From contig CM072336.1 of the NCBI GenBank assembly GCA_036874045.1, forward strand, positions 13,821,001 to 13,885,000: a stretch of DNA of 64,000 bases. The letters run 5' to 3'. The notes beneath the pieces were generated by a model. The model had not been told where the DNA came from. It searched no databases and worked only from the letters and a program-made list of their open reading frames with translations. Origin of the DNA: Cymodocea nodosa (taxonomy: Eukaryota > Streptophyta > Magnoliopsida > Alismatales > Cymodoceaceae). Each line of letters begins with the position of its first letter. Position 1 is the first letter of the stretch. The position numbers and the translations under genes were made by a program. Positions 22,638-33,382 of this stretch are shown here, one piece after another.

Positions 22638-24225
22638 AATGCTTAAACTCCACAAAAGATAAATATTGTTGATGATGTTGTTTACCTCATAGATATTATA
22701 TACTTATCATAAATATCTAAGTAATATCTAAACTGCTACATAAAATACTATGTATTTACGATAAAATTATTGTAGTATCTTATTGATTTTACTTATTTTT
22801 CTAAGTTTAATGGTTTTTAAAATTTTAAGTGGAAATGTCAATGAAAAACATTAAATTCCTCTGAAATCTTGAAATTTTGATTAAGTGTTTTCTTTGGATC
22901 AATGAAAGTGAATATGATCAAGAAGGAGTTTGACTTGATTGATTAAACTTGTAGAATAATTTATATGTAAATCATATTAAACTATTGATCAAAAGTATGA
23001 GCTTATTGAAATTGATTCATATTTTCAGTAAAATCATATATGTAAAAATTGTATGAGATTTGTGTTATTGCATCTGTATTAATGAAATACATATATACTA
23101 TACTTAAAATAAAAAGTGCTTACAAAGTGAAAATATTTGAGAGTTTATTGATCAGTTTGATCACGAGTCTCTTGTACTTGAGTAGATAGATATGTAAGGA
23201 TTGTTTTCTTGAAAAAGGATTCTTTAAATCTGACAACCTAAGGTCCTAATCAGACCTAGGATTATTGATTGAAAGCTCATTACACGGGTACATTAGAAAG
23301 CTCTTGTATGATTCAAGCTTTTCAAACTAACTTTTAAAGAAAATTATCAATATTTACTATTTTGAAAAGATAAAAGTTATTTTATTAAATACAGATATCT
23401 TTGAATCGAATATAGTTTCTACCAATATGACTACTGATTTGTTGAATCTAAACCAGTACTTTTGAAAATGTTTATTTGAGATACATTTCTTTATTCTCTT
23501 TGTGTTAATCATATTAAGTTGAAAGTTATGTTTTGATTCATATATAATTGGAGTTGATTCTGGAAATCATTCTTGATGAATTCAAGATAAGAGAAATTTC
23601 TAAAAAGAAAATTTAAAGTATAGTTATAAGTAACACCTACTTTATACTAGTATATTTTGTATGTTATTGAATATATTTGAAGTATATTTGTAGGAGGAGG
23701 ATTTACAATGTCTAAAATAGATCAATATCATTCAAAATATAAACCTTAGTTAATCTGAGTTTAGTCCTCTTAAGATCTTGATAAAACAACTTCACAGACA
23801 AACAAACTATTTTAGGTTCTTAAAAAAAACTTTAGAATAGTTTACAATGTTCTCAAGATAATGTTTATATCTGTTACTTTTAGCTTATATGTTGTTTTTG
23901 AAAGCTTTCAGTTAAAAATATCTGAAACTTGTCTTTTAGCTAAGTATACTAATTAGACATTATGTTATATAAGGTAACATGTAAAACTACCTCTAAATAG
24001 CGTTTTACTCGTTAGGTTAGGTAACCCAATGAGTTATGCTTAAATTTTTTGGGTACCTCGATTGAATAAACTTTATTCAATATTTATTTAAAACTCAAAC
24101 CTGACTAATAGACTCGTTAAGTTATGCTACTGAAACCTTATTTAAACACTTATTACATGGGAACTTAGGTTATCTCATAACATCTTTTTGAAAATCTTTC
24201 TCGCTTGTTCTTATAACAACCTGCG
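22638..24225 (+). other. Spacer between pol and the extra ORF of the SIRE-like element
   Basis: About 1.6 kb without coding potential, found also in the minus-strand copy (58366-59951). Part of it (22900-23700) is similar to the spacer downstream of the F-box ORFs (20220-20643 and 44800-46850). It may carry the splice site or promoter for the downstream ORF; I cannot pick one with confidence. Confidence 0.6.
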
Positions 24226-26489
24226 ATGATATTTTCAAAGTTCTACAAAGGGCGTGGTAGAGGCAAAGGAAGAGATAGAGGAAATCTCAAAGGCAAAGAA
24301 ATAGATGTAGATGAGGTTCCTCGTACATGATTTAAAAAGATTTTTCAAGTAGACAAAAGGATAGCTCAAATATATCATAACTATTTCTTTTCTGAAGAGA
24401 TACTTATGAAGTTAGACAAGAACTTCAAAATACAACTAATAGTATATGATATATGGGCATAAGAAGTAATTTTGATAGAAAATATCTTATGAAATGTGCT
24501 GAAATAGTGTTTTTGGTACAATATGCTAAATACTTGGAAAAAAGAGTAGGTTCTTCAAATAGATTTCCTTAAACACTTGTCAATGGAACATGACTACAAC
24601 TATTTGAGGAAGAACACGACTCAGCAATACCTACACTTTTATTTTCAAAGGAAAAACAAACAAATATTGCTGTTGATCAAGAAAAAGTTTGAGAGTCTTC
24701 GTAAAGCTATAGCTGTTGAGAGTGCTTTCGAAGAATTGAAACAACAAACTTTTTTGAAACAAATGCATAACAAAACAGTAATAATTCAACAAGAAGAACA
24801 ACTAACTTGTTACAAGAGACAAAGAGTCAGAAAAATTGTTTCTAAGGAAACACATTTAATTGAAAAAGAAAAATCAACTGAGGATTTAATTCCATAAGGC
24901 AATGTATGTCTAGACATTGTGCCTTTTAGTGCATTTGATAAGCTCATCAGTTCCAAACACATTGAAACTAATGACAATGAAACTTTATTATCTTTTTCTT
25001 GAAAATTTGAAAAGAAATCAAAGCAACAAATTAGTTCAAGTTTTTTTATAGTTTCAAGCCCTGATGATAATGTAATTGAACAATCAAAGCATCAGGTAGA
25101 TGACATTGAACAAGTTATTGCTGATGTGTTTGAAAATATTGATGCAGTAACTAGATTAGAGGCTAGATTGTTTGGAGTAGTAGTTATTGACAAAGATAAG
25201 ACTCCAAAAGATCTTAATGTTGATCAGCCTTTTTCAGAATCTATAGAACTAGAGTTTCAAAATTCACAACATGTTGAAATGGAAATATCTGTTGAGGAAA
25301 ATGAAGAATTACAGACAGATACAGTGGTTGTTGAATTTGTGAAAAAATTACACTCTAATTATTCTATAGAAACTGAACTTATGGATGTAGCAGATATTGG
25401 TAATGTTCCTCACATAGTTGAAGCTGAAGAATCAAGCTTACTTGAGCAGCTTCAAGAAAATATTTTGATAGAGGAACACAATGACATTCAATTTGAGGAA
25501 CAGATTCTTGAAGGAGACTTAAATTCTGAATCAAGGCTTTAGGTATCACCTTCTATCTATAGAATACTACCCATTCAAGGAAATTCAATATATTTTAGAT
25601 CTAAGGAAGCATTGTAGAAATACAATAGTTTGATTTCATGTCACATTCTGTATGCTCGACCAATAAAGTTTAGAAGTTTACTGGAAATAAAAGATTTATT
25701 TGAGTTTCAAGGCTTAATGCAATTCTTACTAGTTGGAACAAAATGAAGGCAATATAAAGAGCTTATTGCATCTTTTTACAGTAATTTGGTATAGAATGAA
25801 AATCTTTTGAAAACTCAAATAAATCAATAGGAGTTTACTTTATCTCCTAAATTAATTTTTGAAGTTTTGGAATTAAGAAATGAAGGTGTTGTTGTTACCA
25901 ACAGATTTGACATAGTTAGACAACTAGAATGGGACATTTATTCGTTATAAAAAATTCTAAGTATATATACTGAAATGAGATTAATGAAAAATTTGAATGC
26001 AAAAGCTCAGTTTATTGCAAATATTCTACATGCTAATTTATTTCAAAGAGTCAAGCATAATCTAGAAGTTAGTAAAAGTTATTTATATGCAATTTATGAC
26101 CTCCTAAACAAAATTCAAATCAATTGATTTGATGTTTTCATCTATCAACTACAGCATATGAGTTCAAAATTATTTTTTGGTGATGTTGTATGTCAAATTC
26201 TTGCAAGCCAATTAAATTTATCCGTTTGGCCCTCTAAAACTAAAGGCATGAGAGCATTCAGTATCGAAGATTTGCAAAAATACTAGTCATGTAACAACAA
26301 TAGCAACAACAATAACCTGAACTTACAGAATAACAACTACAATAGCAAAGCTATTTAGATCAAGTACAACTGTAACCAGGGCTACCTCCTACCTTAGATG
26401 TAGTACTGAATGACATCAGAAATGATTTTAGGCATCTAGGAGATAAAATTTGTAATACTATTAGTGATATCATTAGGAGGAATAGATAA
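24226..26489 (+). pseudogene. Extra ORF in env position of the SIRE-like element (copy 1)
   Basis: Starts ATGATATTTTCAAAG and ends RRNR-TAA. It is basic and Gly/Arg/Lys-rich at the N-terminus (KGRGRGKGRDRGN), then charged and coiled-coil-like (24577-24895), then an acidic middle (25126-25540). A more ordered C-terminal part (25700-26250: ILHANLFQRVKHNLEVSK, MSSKLFFGD) is reminiscent of the plant transposon protein domain common in such extra ORFs. A Gln/Asn-rich tail follows (26290-26400). I see no convincing signal peptide or membrane segment, so an envelope role is not supported. It has several stops and at least one frameshift. The minus-strand copy at 54371-58365 has the same order of parts. 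Confidence 0.7.
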
Positions 26490-26939
26490 ATATATTGACA
26501 TTTGTTTGTTTACTTGATTTCTGAATACAAAATGTAATGTTTGTATTTATTGCTTGACTATTTGAACAATACATTTTATTGTAAATGTGTTTTCATTCTT
26601 ATTAATGTTTATAGAAAGTTGAGCTGTACATAATTGTCTCTCGATTTTTATTCTATGTAATCATTTTTTTGATTAATGACAATAAGGGGGAGATGATTAT
26701 GAGTTTAAATGCATATATTATAAAGGGGGAGGTGATTATGTGGTTATTGAAATTTTTTCTGAGAAGTTTTACTTTTGAGAGATGTTTTTCACACAAACAA
26801 CAGATATAATCTTAATTGAACTTAAGTCAACAAACTTGTTTGTTGAATTAAAACTTAATCCAATGGAGGTGCTTCGTTGAGTTAAACATATTTCAAAATT
26901 GATTTAATATAATTTTTGTCATCATCAAAAAGGGGAGAT
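26490..26939 (+). other. 3' untranslated region and polypurine tract of the SIRE-like element
   Basis: Non-coding. It contains AATAAGGGGGAGATG near 26683, a second purine run AAAGGGGGAGG near 26720, and AAAAGGGGAGAT directly before the LTR. Repeated purine tracts before the LTR are typical of this lineage. Confidence 0.65.
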
Positions 26940-28444
26940 TATTAAGTATTTTGTTTTGATAATGTGTGTTAAATGAATGTAATCATATTTACTCAATTAC
27001 TATTATTTGTGAAAGTAAATTAAGAACATCAATTAATATAGAAAAAATTTTACTGATATAAATACTTATCTGTAATGGATCTAAGATTATATTAAGTTAA
27101 ATAACTAGTCGTTACATTATACTAATTTTTCATTTAAGTAAATGTTAAGTTAACGTGTATTTTTATTGTAAAGCATAATATGTTTTAAAGTTATATTTTC
27201 TGTATCATGTATAGTGCACGTTAAGACAACTCGTTGAGTTAGTACATTATTTGTATAAAGGTAACGTGAGAACTCATTGAGTTAGTGAGCAAAGGTTAAA
27301 ATGAAGAGACGAACTCGTTATGTTAGTATTATGCACGTGGTGAAATTAAGGTTTACGAATGTTATATTGTATCACGTGAGTTGTACATGTTTAACTCGTT
27401 AAGTTAACATAACTAAACTAACTGCACGTGTTGAGTTGCTATATTGAACACTAAGGCAACACATTAGGTTAGCATTATAAACTTAAAGTTATTAATATTG
27501 CACATGGTAAATGCCTTATTGTAAAAACATTTATTTTTTTACTAGTTCGTTGAGTTATCAGTAACACAATGAAGTTAGTTCGTTGAGTTAACTGTAACAG
27601 CATGAAGTTGGTTTGTTGAGTTAGTTACAGTTCTTGTCACGTGATTTGGCACATGATGAACTCGTTAAGTTAGATATGTTAAATTATAAATCTATTTGTT
27701 TTACTCGTTTAGTTAACATTAACACAAAGACTTGTTATTACACTTAATGAAAAATTTTGGACGAGAAAGTTTATTTTATAGGAAATTTTTCAAAGATCCA
27801 GGATTGATGATTAAAGAAAATTCAAAAGTAAAACGTGGGTCAGAACGTGTGTATTTTGATGAACGAAAAAGAGAAGATGTGAAGAGTGGAAAACTGATAG
27901 TGATTAAACGTGGAAGATATGCATGAAATGAAGATACAATATAAAAGACATAGAATTCTCGTTGATCAATTATCCTTGCACACCAAACGAAATATATTTT
28001 TTGGGATCAAAACACCTCTCTAGGGAAAAACTCTCAAATAGAAGAAAATTCAATGAAGTAGAGAAAGTCAGATATATGTCACTGAAGATTTGAAGAATTA
28101 AAAGAAAGCAAATTTGGTGAAGCAAAGAAAATCAGATATTTGTCATTGAAGAATTGCAGAAGAAGAAGAAGAAAAATCTCAAACAAGGAGAAATGTTCTA
28201 AATTCTGCAAATTAGTTTTCTCTATTTGTAGTTATGAAATTGATTAGATGAAACATGGTATCGTTATATAATTGCATCTACAATTTCTATGGAGAATTGA
28301 ATTGTATATTGTAATTGAAACCTTGAATAAAATGATTTGATTAAAATAGTGTCTCGACTTGTTTTAAATCTTTGAAGTTTTAATTATATTTAAATATGTT
28401 GAAAAACACAATTCACCCCCCTCGTGTAGCCATTAGATCCTACA
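26940..28444 (+). mobile_element. 3' LTR of the SIRE-like element
   Basis: 1505 bp. It starts TATTAAGTATTTTG (other copies have TGTT, so the second base is mutated) and ends AGATCCTACA after a TTCACCCCCC stretch. A TATA box TATAAAAG is at 27940-27947. The upstream part (27215-27720) is packed with AACTCGTTGAGTT-type motifs and is colinear with part of the Athila-type LTR at 30735-31017. Confidence 0.85.
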
Positions 28445-28534
28445 TACTCATGTAATGAGTTTAGGCCAATAATCCCAAATCAATTAGTTTTAGGTTGTTA
28501 GGATTATCACAATAGTGTACATGTTGTAAGTCCC

Positions 28535-31500
28535 TGTTTAGAATGTAAAAGTGTATAATATTAACGGTTAAATGATGGTTAATTACATAATATTTAGCTT
28601 ATCATATGAGAATTAAGCCATTATATTATATTTGCACTATTGTTTGGTTGTTAAGTTAAATAAAAAACTTGTCTATTCTGCGACACTAGAGAACTTGATT
28701 AAGTCCCTAGCAATGGCGCTAGAAAACTTATTTGGGATTTGTTTTTATGCTTATATTAATAAATTCTTTTAGAAGTAAACAAACAACCTTTCACACAAAT
28801 TAGATATTAAGTCCAATTTGTATTTTTAACTACAAGTGCATAATGTATATTATATTTGTGTGTAAGTACAAGTCGATCCCACGTAAATTGAGTAAGAATT
28901 GTGTACTATTCCGATTTTTATATTGGGGTTTATATGTGTTCAGTTAAGCACTCCATTGAGTTACAATTAACTCAACGGACTTACCTCGTGGACTTAAGTT
29001 AACTTCACGAGCCTACCTTTCTAGTTAAATACTGTTATTTACAGAGGAATTCGACCAACCATTGGGTAGTTCCATAGAATGTAAATAAAATCAATTAAGC
29101 TCTTTAATGTTAGTTAATATTAGATTTGTCATTAAGCAACACTAACATTCAGATATTTCAAATCTCTAAGTATCTAGACGAATTAATTTTAGTAAACAAT
29201 AAAACTATTTTTTATTTTCTAAATCAAACAAACATAAAACATTCACAATATTGACAATGATAACATTAATCATGATACAAAACAAACAGTACAACACTTT
29301 AACACTAAATGTAAACACAGATAATTGGTTGTTTTTGGTATTTTTGTTTTGATATGTTCTTGAAGATGAATAAAAGGTGAAATGTAAAAATCTCTATCGA
29401 TAGTAAAAACTTCCGTCACTATATGCAACGTGATTACACCATTGAAAACTTAATCACTTACAATCTTACCTCATCTCCCTATAAAATCGTGAATCAAGAA
29501 TTGTAAGATGATCTCTTCAACATACTTGCATCAACCCGAAACCAAGGTTAGAAGTTTTACGATCTCTTATGATATGAGTCTGTGTTTGGTGAAAATGACT
29601 TCCCTTCTCACGATGCGATCACTCCTCACAATGGTTGTCAGTCATTGTCTTTGGCTTAGAATCGACCCGACATTAGGAAAGTATCCTCATAGACCTTCGA
29701 TGGTTGGTGATTTTGGTGGTGGTGTGGAGCTTCAGGGAACTTCTGATGCTTCCTACAATTAGCGCGGTTCACCACCTCTACACACACACTTTTTCTTCAT
29801 CTTTCTCCTCTTTTTTTATATTTCTTTCTGTAGTAAATGCTTCTACTTAGATGATCGATTAGATTTCCTTCATTCAAATCAACAATGGTGATTTCTTCTT
29901 CATTCCACAAGTGAATTCCTACGTGATACGTGCAATCATGGTTTTCCTTTGAATTTTCTGTTTCTGCAACTACTATAGTGGCATATTAGAAAATAAATGA
30001 TCTGTAGAGTTAGTGTAACTCAACGGACTTACTTTGTTGATTTAACTATAAAACACGTGTAGTAAAGAAATAACTTATAAGCTACTAACACAACGCATTA
30101 CCTTAGTGTATATACGAGTAGCTCAACACATATATTTATGTTAATTTAACGAGTTAAACATGTGCAGCTCACATGACATAATAAAACATTTAAATTCAAC
30201 ACGTGTATAATTCTTAACTTAACGAGTTCAGATGTTTCGGATACTTACAAACCTTAACTATTCGATCTTTAAGCATTCAAAACATAACTATCCGGTACAT
30301 GCAATATAACTCTCCAAAACAACAAAAAATTCAGAGACTTAGAAATTTCAAAGCTTGTACTTTACTGACAATTCAAAAATGTACTTAATTCACGTTAATT
30401 TCCCCAAATTAAGCAGATTCTTTCATTAAAACATATAATAGTGTAATTATAACATAATGGCTTAATTCTTATACGATAAGCTAAATATTATGCAATTAAC
30501 CATCATTTAACTGTAAATTTTATGCACTTTTTCATTCTAAACAACTATCATATGCTTTAATGAAAGAATCTACATAATTTTAAGAAATTAATGTTCATTG
30601 AGTATATTTCTAAACTGTTAGTGAATTATAAGCTTTTTAATTCCTAAGTCTTTGAATTTTCTGTTATTTCGGTGAGTTACATTTCATGTGCCGAATAGTT
30701 ATGTTTTAAATGCTAAAAGAATATTCAGGTACATAGTAACAACTCATTGAGTTACAGGTTTAAAGGTATAAAAAGATCACGTGAGAACTCATTGAGTTAG
30801 TAAGTAAAAACTGTAAGTTGTATATCTAAACTCGTTAAGTTAGAATTATGCACGTGTTGAATTTAAATGCTTTATTATATCATGTGAGCTACACATGTAT
30901 AACTCGTTAAGTTAGCATAACTATACGTGTTGGGTTACTTGAATATACACTAAGGTAACACATTGTGTTAGTGTTATAAGCTTATAAGTTATTTCTTTAT
31001 TGCATGTGTTTTATAGTTAAGTCAATGAAGTAAGTCCGTTGAGTTACACTAACTCCACGGACCATTTATTTTCTAATATGCCACTATAGCAGTTGCAAAA
31101 ACAAGAAATTCGAAGAAAAACCACGATTGCACGTATCATGTAAGAATTCACTCGTGGAATGAAGAAGAAATCACCATCGTTGATATGAATGAAGGAAATC
31201 CAACTAATCATTTAAGCAGAAGCAGTTATTACTGAAAGAAATATAAAAGAAGAGGAGAAAGACGATGAAAGTGTGTGTGTGTAGTTGGAGAACCACGCTA
31301 ACTACAAGAAGCGTTGGAAGTTCCTTAAAGCTTTACACCACACCTCCAAAATCACCAACCATTGGAGGTCTATGAGGATACTTTTCAGATGTCGGGTCGA
31401 TTCTGAGCAAAACACGATGATTGACAACCACTATGAGGAGTGATCCCGTTGTAGGAAGGGAAGCAATTTTCACCAAGCACTGACTCATATCTCAAGAGAT

Positions 31501-32412
31501 CGTAAAACTTCTAGCCTTAGTTTCGGGTTAATGCCAATATGTTGAAGAGGAGATCATCTTACAATTCTTGGTTCGTGATTCTATAGGGAGAGGAGGTAAG
31601 ATTGTAAGTGATTAAGTTTTCAGTGGTGTAATTGCGTTGCATGTAGTGACAGAAGTTTTTACTATCGATAGAGATTTTTACATTTCATCTTTCGCTCATC
31701 TTTAGGAACATATCAAAACAAAAATACCAAAAACAACTAATTATTTGTGTTTACATTTAGTATTAAAGTGTTGTATTATTTGTTTTGTATCGTGATTAAT
31801 GTTATCATTATCAATATTGTGAATATTTTATGTTTGTTTGATTCAAAAAATAGAAAATAGTTTATTATTTACTGAAATTGATTTGTCCTAGATACTTAAA
31901 GATTTTAATGGTTACTGTTTGAAATATTTGAATGTTAGTATTGCTTATTGATAAATTTAATATTAACTAACATTAAAGAGTTTAATTGATGTTATTTACA
32001 TTCTGTGGAACTATCCAATGGTTGGCCAAATTTCTATATAAATAATAGTATTTAACTGGAAAGATAGGTTCGTGGAGTTAACTTAAGTCCACGAGGTTAG
32101 TCCATTAAGTTAACCATAACTCCACCAACTAAGTTCGTTCAGTTAACTGTAACTCAATTAAGTGCTTAACTAAACACATATAAACTCCAATATAAAAATT
32201 AAAATAGTACACAATTCTTACTCAATCTCTATGAGATCGACCTGTACTTGCACACAAATACAATATACATTGTGTATTTGCAATTAAAATACAAATTGGA
32301 CTTAATATTTAATTTTTGTGAAAGGTTGTTTGTTTAGTTCTAAAAGAATTTATTAGTATAAGCATAAAAACAAATCAAACAAGTTTCTAATTTAACTTTT
32401 CACAATAATACA
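28535..32412 (+). repeat. 5' LTR of the Athila-like element (split by a nested LTR)
   Basis: It consists of 28535-28640 and 30549-32412, interrupted by the minus-strand LTR 28641-30543. It matches the 3' LTR at 46984-48952 throughout. A TATA box TATAAAAG is at 31242-31249. The U3 part (30735-31020) has ACTCGTTAAGTTAG and ACTCATTGAGTTA motifs. Confidence 0.8.
28641..30543 (-). mobile_element. Minus-strand Athila-type solo LTR nested in the 5' LTR (TSD ACTAT)
   Basis: 1903 bp. On the plus strand it starts TGTTTGGTTG and ends TTCTAAACA, flanked by ACTAT (28636-28640, 30544-30548). Its sequence is the reverse complement of the LTR it sits in, so the pair 28641-30543 and 30549-32412 makes an imperfect inverted repeat. 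Near its own 3' end (28698-28715 on the plus strand) it contains a primer-site-like TAGCGCCATTGCTAGGGA (minus strand). Confidence 0.85.
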
Positions 32413-32419
32413 AGTTTTC

Positions 32420-32437
32420 TAGCACTATTGTTGGGGA
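32420..32437 (+). other. Primer binding site of the Athila-like element
   Basis: TAGCACTATTGTTGGGGA aligns without gaps to the Athila-type tRNA-Asp primer site TGGCGCCGTTGCCGGGGA. All six differences are G to A or C to T. Confidence 0.7.
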
Positions 32438-32539
32438 TTGAGAAGCTAAGCAATTGTGAATGATGTTTTGCTTTAATATCAGAAGGAGTGTTATGTGTTT
32501 TATTATATAATTGAGAATATGGCATATGCTTATGCTCAA

Positions 32540-33131
32540 TGATTTCTGAAACTTGTAGTTAGCATATGTGAATTTTGCAATTTGGAAGGTCATGACATCT
32601 TTGATTGTTTGGAACTGAGACGATTATAGATGGTTAGAACACATGAACAACAAATGAATTATATTCAATATAATAGAGCTGAGTATGAGAATCCTATAGT
32701 TTACTCAACTAATGGTTAGTTTATAATAAGTAATATGTTGAGAGACAAGGAAGTTTGGGATAGGTATGACAGATTGGAGCATAGCTTAGAGAAAAACATG
32801 GACAAATTGGAACAATACTTGTGTCAACAACAAGAAGTCAACCAATTAAATTATAGGGAAGTCAACCAATTTGTGTTGAAAACTTTAATGCTACAGATTT
32901 GCATAATTTGCAAGATATACAAACAAAAGAAAATAACAATACAATAGAATTTAAAGAATGTAATTTAAAACTGAAAACAATTGAAGATCAAAATCATGAA
33001 AATGAAATACAAGAACATCATGAAAGTAATGAAAATCTGGAAGATGTATGTATAACATTAAGATCTAGAACTGATATACTACTAGGAATTCAAAAAGAAA
33101 GTAACGTGAAGGTGGATAAGAACAAAATTTA
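32540..33131 (+). pseudogene. Zinc knuckle and gag C-terminal linker upstream of pol
   Basis: A CCHC knuckle is present at about 32563-32604: CEFCNLEGHDIFDC, with spacing C-x2-C-x4-H-x4-C. A charged linker follows (DRLEHSLEKNMDKLEQYL, then acidic repeats) and a CITLRS motif at about 33049-33068, the usual sequence just before the Athila protease. Only about 100 bp separate the primer site from the knuckle, so no capsid part precedes it. Stops (TAG near 32628 and 32716) and a frameshift near 32885 interrupt it. Confidence 0.65.
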
Positions 33132-33382
33132 AAATGATAATGAAAATATAATATTTAAAAACTTAGAAATCAATGAAGAAAAATCTAAATCTGAAAATGA
33201 GATAAAAAATGATCAAATGAATGAAATGAAAGAAAAAGAATCTTGTAAATCTCAATCATTAGCACCCTATCCTGAAAGATTACAACAAACAATTCCTGAA
33301 AAATAAAAAAGAATTAGAGAAATTTTTGAAAAAGTACAAGTTAACATTCCTTTGTTAGACATATTATAGAAAATGCCACCTT

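Larger units (their letters stand above)
20644..28444 (+). mobile_element. SIRE/Maximus-like Ty1/copia element, 5'-truncated
   Basis: Starts inside the integrase C-terminal part and continues through RT, RNase H, a 1.6-kb spacer, an extra ORF in the env position, a polypurine tract (AAAAGGGGAGAT, 26928-26939) and a 1.5-kb 3' LTR. The layout and RT sequence (YVDDIIFGAT, FSKEMTSQFEMSMIGEL) are those of the SIRE/Maximus lineage. The LTR, gag, protease and most of the integrase are missing on the left because the element is fused to the F-box unit at 20643/20644. Confidence 0.85.

Noticed and set aside
32420..32437. Fragment of a tRNA gene
   Set aside because: The match to a tRNA 3' end is the primer site after the LTR, not a tRNA gene; no cloverleaf is present.
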